A model generated the notes under the pieces. That model did no database searches, was not told the origin of the DNA, and saw only the letters and a list, made by a program, of their open reading frames with translations. Positions 1 through 5,612 of a DNA stretch of 5,612 bases are shown here, one piece after another. Source of the stretch: Gammaproteobacteria bacterium (GTDB taxonomy: Bacteria > Pseudomonadota > Gammaproteobacteria > GRL18); assembly GCA_027076245.1 (NCBI GenBank), contig JALTKC010000221.1, positions 1-5,612 on the forward strand, read 5' to 3'. Positions within the stretch are counted from its first letter, which is position 1; each line of letters opens with the position of its first letter. The position numbers and the translations under genes were made by a program.

Positions 1-1046
1 GCCGGATTATTATCTGATGGTTTATCAGATGCTGGCTTTTTGACCTCTGGCGGCTTGTTAAATATGGATTTTTCCCGCAGCAGGCGTCTGCGTTCTGCTT
101 TACGGGCTTTCTCTATGGCTTTCTGTTCTTCCGGTGTCGGTGGTGGTGTTTCCAGTAGCTGCACGTCAGCCCGGCGGTTTTTTGAACGTCCCTGAGCGGT
201 TTTATTGGAAAAAGCCGGAGCCCGTTCACCATGGCTGACCGCATAGATCATATCCCTTTTTGCCCCAATTGAAACTAAATATTTAACCACTGATTCTGAA
301 CGCCTTTCCGCCAGTTTATCATTAAAGCGGCGGCGGCCTCTGGCATCGGCATGGGCATCAATGCGTATCTGCTTTATTTTTGGATCCAACTTAAGATAAC
401 GCAACACATTATCCAGATCCCGTTTGGAACGGGCAGTCAGTTCAGCCTTATTGGTGGCAAAATACAATTTAAAATTTTTAATTCGTTCCAGATCAAAATC
501 CATCAGGGTCTGCTGACATTCCCGATATTTGGCCAGCACCTTGCGAAAGTGTATTGGAGAAAGCATGACGGCAATAATATCCCGCCCATCCGCCAGATCC
601 CGGTAGATGATTACCGGGGACATGCCGTTTTCCAGTTGCTGGAACATTCTTGAAGCATGGGGATGATTAACTGTTAAGGGATTATGGCCACTTTTAAAAT
701 CCAGTTTGGCAATTTCAAATACCGTATCATCATGGCGCCAGGGCGGTGGTTCAGATTGCAGAATTACTCGGGCATCCTGCATTACGGGCGTATCACTATA
801 CAGGTCAAAACGCACTTCATGGCCCGATTGATGAGTAAACCTGCCTTCACCATAAAAAGGGATCTTCTGCCAGAGGGTGCATTCATAGTTCTTTTTGCCC
901 TCTGTCTGCCAGTCTGCTTTGGCCATACGCACAACATATTCACGTTCCAGAGCAAAAGCGGCAGACGCAAACATAACCGCTGACATTACAAAAGCCAGCT
1001 GGCTGAGCGTCAAAAAAATGATGAATTGTTGGTTTTTTAGCTTCAT
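1..1046 (-). CDS. motY: MotY-like flagellar stator-ring protein with OmpA-type peptidoglycan-binding domain (3' end cut by window edge)
   Basis: Probable periplasmic MotY, which in Vibrio forms part of the T ring that anchors and positions the PomA/PomB (MotA/MotB-type) stator around the flagellar motor. 348 complete codons are visible and the stop lies beyond the left edge. Residues 1-32 form a signal peptide (basic MKLK start, hydrophobic 8-27, cleavage likely after AFA). Residues about 33-190 match the MotY N-terminal domain: YECTLWQKIPFYGEG (54-68), SEPPPWR (98-104), a central LENG..P..IYRD segment, and C56 and C177, spaced like the disulfide pair of Vibrio MotY. Residues about 190-297 are an OmpA-like domain: HADARG (232-237), LAERR (245-249) and NRRADV (290-295). 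D234 and R249 have the 15-residue spacing of the diaminopimelate-binding Asp/Arg of OmpA. After 297 comes an unusual charged, proline-rich tail. The ATG at 1046 precedes the signal peptide, but no good Shine-Dalgarno lies next to it; an AGGA sits about 35 bases upstream, just after the preceding stop. Family membership is confident; a generic OmpA-family protein is the alternative. Confidence 0.85.
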   Translation of the reverse strand, partial: MKLKNQQFIIFLTLSQLAFVMSAVMFASAAFALEREYVVRMAKADWQTEGKKNYECTLWQKIPFYGEGRFTHQSGHEVRFDLYSDTPVMQDARVILQSEPPPWRHDDTVFEIAKLDFKSGHNPLTVNHPHASRMFQQLENGMSPVIIYRDLADGRDIIAVMLSPIHFRKVLAKYRECQQTLMDFDLERIKNFKLYFATNKAELTARSKRDLDNVLRYLKLDPKIKQIRIDAHADARGRRRFNDKLAERRSESVVKYLVSIGAKRDMIYAVSHGERAPAFSNKTAQGRSKNRRADVQLLETPPPTPEEQKAIEKARKAERRRLLREKSIFNKPPEVKKPASDKPSDNNP

Positions 1047-1089
1047 TGGATTTAAAAATGCAAGATTTAAGCCAATAATATATTTCCTG

Positions 1090-3645
1090 TTAACGGGGAG
1101 AAATATAAAAAACCTGCATTTCCGGTGCCAGACAAATTTTATCATTGCAGCTCTGGTAATGTAGCTGTACCGGCAGCAGATCCAGCCGATTGTCCTCCAC
1201 CTGTGTATTATCTGTTCCAGCCTGATCATTCTGAGCATTTACAGACTCCAGCTTCACTTTAATAATCACCTGTTCCTGGTACAGAGACAGTGGCTCATCA
1301 CTGATACTGAGTTTAACCTGCTCACCTTCAGGATACTCTGCCTTTACCAGTTTCCAGAATGGTTTAAACTTATTATCCAGTTTTACAGAGGTGGGCTGTA
1401 AGTCTTCATCCAGTGGAAAATGACTGTTAATATGCCAGTTTTTATCCAGTATGACTTTAAACTGCAGTTCCAGTTGAGTATTTTCGGCTGATTTTATACG
1501 CCGGTTCAGTTGCGGTTCTATACGCATATGGCCTTTAGCTGCATATAATACAGCCCCCCTGTCTGAACAGGCCAGTTCGCCGAAATTAAGTTTGTTCACC
1601 GCTGTCAGGAAATAAGCAAAGGCCGTAGGAGCGTTTTTTATTATCCCCGATACCGAGGCCACCAGAGCCATTGCTTTGGTCTGATAATAATCATCCCCGG
1701 TGCGATAATATAATTGGGTCAGCACATCCAGGGCAACGGCATTGGCTGAAGGAATGGCTCCATCATACAGGTCTTTAGGGCGGTTAAACAGAACAAACTG
1801 CTCTGAGGATGGATTATTGTCCGGGGAATTTTCAGCCGGGCCGGCACTTAGATAAAAGTTACCACTTTCCCTGTCCCAGAAGCGCTGTATCATTTTCAGA
1901 CTTAATTCCCTGGCACGAGTTAGCCATTGTGCTTCCCTGGTGGCATCATATAGGGCTATAAAAGCCTGTGCCAGCCAGGCATAATCGGCCTGGGTTGCCT
2001 TAACCGAGGGTTTGCCCTCAAGACTGGCCCGCCAGAGTTTACCGTCACGATAATGGGTCTGCCATAAAAATTCTGCTGCTTTTTGTGCCGCCTGCAGATA
2101 ACGGGGCTGTGCCAGTTGTGTTCCCGCTTTGGCCAGGGCCGTGATCATCATACCATTCCAGGCCGTAATGATTTTTTTGTCTGTGGTCGGAGCCATTCGC
2201 TGCCGGCGTTGCTGCTGTAACAGGGAGCGGATCCGAGCCACATCCTGATAAAGCGGGTCGATATTGATATGGTGCTGACGGGCATAGTCCTCAATCGAAA
2301 GGGGCAGATGTAATATATTCTCTCCCTGGCTTTGAGTATTTAAACCACCTTCAGCAGCTGGTTCACTAAAATTACCTTCCGGCGTAACACCATAAAGCAC
2401 TGTCGCCAGAGAGTATAATCTGGGCGGCAGGTATTGTTTAAGTTCTGCTTCTGTCCAGAGAAAATACTGCCCTTCCCTGCCGTCACTGTCGGCATCACTG
2501 GCGGAATAAAAGCCACCTGTTTTACTGCGCATATCCCGCAGCACATAGTCCAGAGTCTGGGTAACAATCCGCTGATCCCGCAGCTGCTGACTGATAGCGT
2601 ACATTTGCAGGTACACCATAGACAATAAGGCCTGGTTATAGAGCATTTTTTCAAAATGAGGTACCAGCCATTCATTGTCTGTTGAGTAACGATGAAAACC
2701 GCCACCGATATGATCGTAAATCCCGCCCTGGGCCATCATATCCAGGGTCAGTCTCAGGGCGTGATACACTTCTTTATCCTGATCTCTGATGACGGTATCC
2801 AGCAGTAAAAACAGGTAGGTTTCATTGGGAAATTTCGGTGCCTGGGAAAAACCACCCTGTAAATCATCAAAACGGTTCAGCAGACTGATCACGGCTATCT
2901 GCACCCGTTCTTTACCAATATGTTCAGCCTGCAGCATACTTTGCTGACGGCTCTGTACGGCTGCACTGATCTTATCAGCCATTTTTCTTAATTGTGCTTC
3001 ATCCTGCTGCCAGAGTTGTTCAGCCCGCTGCAACACATCCAGAAAAGTCTCACGGGGCATGTAAGTACCCAGAAAAAACGGCTTGCCGTCCGGAGTTAAT
3101 ATCGCCGATAATGGCCAGCCGCCACTGCCGTTAAGCAGCATGGCGGCAGTCATAAAAACCTTATCCACATCGGGACGGCGTTCCCGGTCCACCTTTATGG
3201 CGATATAGTGTTTATTCAGGTAGTCTGCCAGAGCTTTGTTGTCAAAACTTTCCCGCTCCATGACATGACACCAGTGGCAGGTAGAATAACCGATGGACAG
3301 AAAAACCGGCTTATTTTCCTTTTTTGCCACGGCAAAAGCCTCCGGCCCCCATGAATACCAGTTAACGGGATTATGGGCATGCTGAAGAAGATAGGGAGAT
3401 TGTTCAAGAATTAAGCGATTGGTATAAACCGGGGAACCATCCGGATTGAGGTGTTCTGTTCTGGGCTGGTAATCCTTGCCCTTTGCCTGCAGGGCCGCCT
3501 GCAGTTTAGTCTTTAAGCCTGCATTGATTTCAGAGTCTGCCTGAAGGGTACTGCTGCTAAAAAGAAGGAAGATGAAAACACTCTGGAGAACTATTTTGCA
3601 TAACTTAAACTTGCATAACTTAAACAGACCGTGAGGAATTTGCAT
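1090..3645 (-). CDS. Exported DUF255 / thioredoxin-like protein (SPATA20/YyaL family) with C-terminal DsbD-alpha-like domain
   Basis: An 851-residue protein of the DUF255 family (human SPATA20, Bacillus YyaL); the family's reaction is not settled. Residues 1-36 look like a signal peptide: Lys-rich start, hydrophobic 18-30, likely cleavage after LQA. It should therefore be periplasmic, and there is no lipobox. Residues about 75-240 are the thioredoxin-like domain: HNPVNWYSWG (91-100), the redox motif CHWC (123-126), DRERRPDVD (153-161), GGWP with the expected cis-proline at 178, and GTYMPRE. Residues about 250-690 are the alpha-helical six-hairpin-like part: QAPKFP (268-273), GGIYDHIGGGFHRYSTD (307-323), PHFEKMLYNQA, GGFYSASDADS (377-387), ITAWNGMM and DGAIPSANAVA (628-638). 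Residues about 700-851 resemble the DsbD N-terminal (alpha) domain, ending in HYQSCNDKICLAP with C833 and C838. About 150 residues longer than plain family members because of this domain. It starts 15 bases after the kinase stop with no clear Shine-Dalgarno, which suggests translational coupling. The ATG at 3645 is the only start that keeps the signal peptide. Confidence 0.9.
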   Translation of the reverse strand: MQIPHGLFKLCKFKLCKIVLQSVFIFLLFSSSTLQADSEINAGLKTKLQAALQAKGKDYQPRTEHLNPDGSPVYTNRLILEQSPYLLQHAHNPVNWYSWGPEAFAVAKKENKPVFLSIGYSTCHWCHVMERESFDNKALADYLNKHYIAIKVDRERRPDVDKVFMTAAMLLNGSGGWPLSAILTPDGKPFFLGTYMPRETFLDVLQRAEQLWQQDEAQLRKMADKISAAVQSRQQSMLQAEHIGKERVQIAVISLLNRFDDLQGGFSQAPKFPNETYLFLLLDTVIRDQDKEVYHALRLTLDMMAQGGIYDHIGGGFHRYSTDNEWLVPHFEKMLYNQALLSMVYLQMYAISQQLRDQRIVTQTLDYVLRDMRSKTGGFYSASDADSDGREGQYFLWTEAELKQYLPPRLYSLATVLYGVTPEGNFSEPAAEGGLNTQSQGENILHLPLSIEDYARQHHINIDPLYQDVARIRSLLQQQRRQRMAPTTDKKIITAWNGMMITALAKAGTQLAQPRYLQAAQKAAEFLWQTHYRDGKLWRASLEGKPSVKATQADYAWLAQAFIALYDATREAQWLTRARELSLKMIQRFWDRESGNFYLSAGPAENSPDNNPSSEQFVLFNRPKDLYDGAIPSANAVALDVLTQLYYRTGDDYYQTKAMALVASVSGIIKNAPTAFAYFLTAVNKLNFGELACSDRGAVLYAAKGHMRIEPQLNRRIKSAENTQLELQFKVILDKNWHINSHFPLDEDLQPTSVKLDNKFKPFWKLVKAEYPEGEQVKLSISDEPLSLYQEQVIIKVKLESVNAQNDQAGTDNTQVEDNRLDLLPVQLHYQSCNDKICLAPEMQVFYISPR
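3596..3625. repeat. Perfect 15-bp tandem duplication inside the signal peptide of the DUF255 gene
   Basis: The 15-base unit TTGCATAACTTAAAC occurs twice in direct succession, at 3596-3610 and 3611-3625. On the coding strand it encodes FKLCK-FKLCK, residues 8-17 of the DUF255 protein, just before the hydrophobic core of the signal peptide. Since 15 is a multiple of three the frame is kept. It adds two lysines and one cysteine to the n-region. It is most simply a replication-slippage duplication. Confidence 0.9.
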
Positions 3646-3660
3646 TTTAAAACCATTGTT

Positions 3661-5526
3661 TTACATTATCTTATGCATAATATCCGACAATTTTTCCAGA
3701 GTAAAAGGTTTTTGTACAAATTCTAAAACCCCGTTATCCAGCAGGTTCTGTATATCCTTGTCCATGCCATAACCGGAAGCAATAATCACCTTAACGTCCG
3801 GATCCATGTTCTTAAGGGCATAAAAAACATCCTTGCCGCTCATCTGCGGCATCATCATATCCAGAACAATCAGATCAACTTGATCACCATGCTCACGGTA
3901 ATAGTTTATGGCTTCTGCTCCATGTTCACAGGTCTGCACGGTATAATTGTGTTCTTCAAACAGCACTTTTGTATAAGTCCTGATAATTTCTTCATCGTCC
4001 ACCAGCATAATATGGGTTTTACCGGAAGCAGTCTCAGTTTCTTCTATAACCTCTTCTGCCTGCTCGGAATGACATTTTGGAAAATACAGCGAAAAACAGC
4101 TGCCCTTTCCTTCAGCTGTTTCAACTGTAATCGCCCCTCCATGATTTATTAAGGTTCCATAAACAGCCGCCAGCCCCATTCCGGTACCCTCACCATGCGA
4201 CTTAGTGGTAAAAAAGGGTTCAAACAGGCGGCGCTTAACCTCCTGGCTCATTCCTGTACCGGTATCACTGACATCAATCTGGATGTAGTCCCCAGGTTCA
4301 AGTGTTATGTTCAGTGCCTTAATCTGTCTGGAATCCAGTCTGACATTCTGACTCGATATTTTTAACCGCCCGCCCTGCGGCATAGCATCTTTGGCATTTA
4401 TCGCCAGGTTAAGCAGACAGTTCTGTAACTGGGTTGGATCCCCGGCAGTACAACACGCCTCCTCCTGGGTAATGGTTTCGATAAGGATCCGTTTATCCAG
4501 CATATGTTCAAGCATCACCACGACATCATGGATCACCCGGTTTAGGTCCACCGATACCATGTGGTATTGTCCCTTACGGGCAAACGCCAGCAGTTTATTG
4601 GTCAGTTCTGATGATTGCTGGGCAATAGTGATAATTTTACGGGCATAATATTTAAGCTTGTCATCGTCCAGTTTGCACTCAAGAATTTCAGCAAAGCCCA
4701 TCAGACCATGCAGCATATTATTAAAGTCATGTGCCATCCCTCCGGCCAGTTCACCAATGGCATCCATTTTATGCCGATGGCGTAATTCGTCCTCTATTTC
4801 TCTCTGACGGGTAATATCCGTACCAATACTCAGCACCCCGATTACATTATCTGCATCATCTCTGAGCACTTTATTAGTCCAGGTGATCCACAGTCTTTTA
4901 CCGGATTTGGTACAGTTTTCATTGGTATTACTTTCATAGCTTTCCGGATGACGGCAGATTTCATCCATCAGAGGAGATAGATCCCGCCCCGTGGATTCGG
5001 TTTTCGGCACAATGGTATCCATTACATGCCTGCCGATAATTTCTTCTTCCGTATATTCAAAAAGTTTCTGGGCAAACTCATTAAAATAAGTGATATAACC
5101 TTTTTTATCCCAGCGCAGAATAATAGAATTGGCATTTTCAACCAGTTCCCGGTATTTTTCTTCACTTTTTCTCAGCGCTTTTTCCACTTCTACAAAGGGT
5201 GATACATCCACAAGGTATAGGGTAAAACTTTTGCCCGGCTGATCATGGCCCGCATAGCAGGCAGGAAATGCGGTAACTGAAATGACCTGTCCCGATTTAC
5301 TGAGCAGTGTCAGTTTCTGGGTTAACATATTCTGATCAGGCCTGCTTAAGGATTGCTGAGCCATTGTCAGTTGATCATCAGAAATGCCGATCTTCTGGGC
5401 AGCAACATTAATCACTTCATACTGAGAGTATTCCAGTATCGAGAGTAAATCAGGACTGATGCTGATTACCTGATACTGTGTCTGAGGAGCCGAAGAAATG
5501 GAAAGTGAATAGATTCTGGATTGCAT
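3661..5526 (-). CDS. Soluble PAS-domain hybrid histidine kinase with C-terminal receiver
   Basis: A 621-residue two-component sensor kinase that should autophosphorylate and pass phosphate to its own receiver domain. No membrane segment or signal peptide is visible, so it is probably cytoplasmic. Residues 1-115 form a divergent PAS-like region. Residues about 122-242 are a clear PAS domain (SEEKYRELVENANSIILRWD, then IGRHVMDTIVP, ending VLSIGTDIT). A short linker leads to the HisKA region with GGMAHDFNNML, where H266 is the predicted phospho-acceptor (NtrB-like H-D-F-N-N box). The ATPase domain follows: N box LLNLAINAKDAM (N373, N377), G1 DTGTGM (421-426), F box LFEPFFTTK (434-442) and G2 GEGTGMGLA (445-453). 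Residues about 504-621 are a receiver with acidic pocket D510/D511, phospho-acceptor D556 in VLDMMMP, S584 and K606 in QKPF. All catalytic residues are intact. No Hpt protein or output regulator lies in the window. An in-frame TAA about 45 bases upstream limits the start to the ATG at 5526; an AGG lies 12 bases before it, slightly far. The sensed signal cannot be read from the sequence. Confidence 0.95.
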   Translation of the reverse strand: MQSRIYSLSISSAPQTQYQVISISPDLLSILEYSQYEVINVAAQKIGISDDQLTMAQQSLSRPDQNMLTQKLTLLSKSGQVISVTAFPACYAGHDQPGKSFTLYLVDVSPFVEVEKALRKSEEKYRELVENANSIILRWDKKGYITYFNEFAQKLFEYTEEEIIGRHVMDTIVPKTESTGRDLSPLMDEICRHPESYESNTNENCTKSGKRLWITWTNKVLRDDADNVIGVLSIGTDITRQREIEDELRHRHKMDAIGELAGGMAHDFNNMLHGLMGFAEILECKLDDDKLKYYARKIITIAQQSSELTNKLLAFARKGQYHMVSVDLNRVIHDVVVMLEHMLDKRILIETITQEEACCTAGDPTQLQNCLLNLAINAKDAMPQGGRLKISSQNVRLDSRQIKALNITLEPGDYIQIDVSDTGTGMSQEVKRRLFEPFFTTKSHGEGTGMGLAAVYGTLINHGGAITVETAEGKGSCFSLYFPKCHSEQAEEVIEETETASGKTHIMLVDDEEIIRTYTKVLFEEHNYTVQTCEHGAEAINYYREHGDQVDLIVLDMMMPQMSGKDVFYALKNMDPDVKVIIASGYGMDKDIQNLLDNGVLEFVQKPFTLEKLSDIMHKIM

Positions 5527-5612
5527 GAAAAAAAAGTACCTGATAAAGCCGGGACTGAAGGGCCTTACTCTCCTAAAATAGTTAAACCGGATTTTATTGT
5601 AGATTATTTTTA
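5527..5612 (-). promoter_or_regulatory. Leader of the kinase gene with possible -10 element and a small hairpin
   Basis: This 86-base stretch has no coding evidence and should hold the 5' untranslated region of the kinase and perhaps of the whole three-gene transcript. On the minus strand TACAAT (5596-5601) and the overlapping TAAAAT (5591-5596) each match the sigma-70 -10 consensus at five of six positions, but a matching -35 would lie outside the window. TAAGGCC (5561-5567) can pair with GGCTTTA (5544-5550), one G-U pair included, giving a 7-bp stem with a 10-base loop. AGG at 5539-5541 is the likely ribosome-binding site, followed by eight T before the start codon. The promoter call is weak because the region is AT-rich and truncated. 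Confidence 0.3.

Noticed and set aside
351..1164. Plus-strand open frames at 351-653, 684-983 and 895-1164
   Set aside because: They lie opposite the MotY-like gene and the DUF255 3' end, have no recognisable domain, and the minus-strand frame there has clear family motifs.
2340..2705. Minus-strand open frame and an overlapping plus-strand frame at 2434-2628
   Set aside because: Both sit inside the conserved middle of the DUF255 gene in other frames and encode low-complexity, unfamiliar peptides.
3535..3645. Lipoprotein signal in the DUF255 protein
   Set aside because: The likely cleavage site is LQA followed by Asp; there is no cysteine at the lipobox position. The two cysteines present are in the n-region.
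3591..3656. 21-codon minus-strand frame overlapping the DUF255 start
   Set aside because: It has no ribosome-binding site and overlaps a well-supported signal peptide; it is mentioned only as a possible competing start.
3880..4648. Plus-strand open frames at 3880-4152 and 4391-4648
   Set aside because: They are antisense to the ATPase and receiver parts of the kinase, whose motifs are fully intact on the minus strand.
5528..5567. Intrinsic terminator in the kinase leader (hairpin plus T run)
   Set aside because: The eight T do not follow the stem directly; about 8 bases intervene and the stem is short with a G-U pair and a wide loop.
5527..5612. Cyclic di-GMP or other riboswitch
   Set aside because: No conserved core of a known class is recognisable and the leader is too short.

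Overview
The window looks like ordinary chromosomal DNA of a Gram-negative bacterium, most likely a motile gammaproteobacterium. The main reason is a MotY-type stator-ring protein, a family typical of gammaproteobacteria with polar or sodium-driven flagella. Two of the three proteins carry export signals. Genus cannot be assigned from the sequence. No rRNA, tRNA, CRISPR array, insertion sequence or phage gene was seen.

Layout: all three genes lie on the minus strand, so the reading order is right to left. At 5527-5612 is an 86-base non-coding leader. At 3661-5526 is a soluble hybrid histidine kinase (divergent PAS-like N-terminus, PAS, HisKA, HATPase, receiver). After a 15-base gap comes 1090-3645, a large exported DUF255/thioredoxin-like protein of the SPATA20/YyaL family with an extra C-terminal domain resembling the periplasmic alpha domain of DsbD. 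After a 43-base gap comes a motY-like gene, starting at 1046 and running off the left edge. The tight, co-directional spacing with no visible internal terminator suggests one transcript.

How the genes may work together (inference): the kinase is a cytoplasmic sensor whose output partner is not in the window. The second gene places two Cys-x2/4-Cys redox centres in the periplasm. The third encodes a periplasmic motor component with two cysteines placed like the structural disulfide of Vibrio MotY. A link between envelope thiol chemistry and the flagellar motor is conceivable but rests only on adjacency.

The points most worth a second look are the DUF255-DsbD-alpha fusion, the long charged/proline-rich tail on the MotY-like protein, the in-frame 15-bp tandem duplication in a signal peptide, and the weak ribosome-binding sites of the two downstream genes. 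I did not find a clearly novel defence or mobile system.
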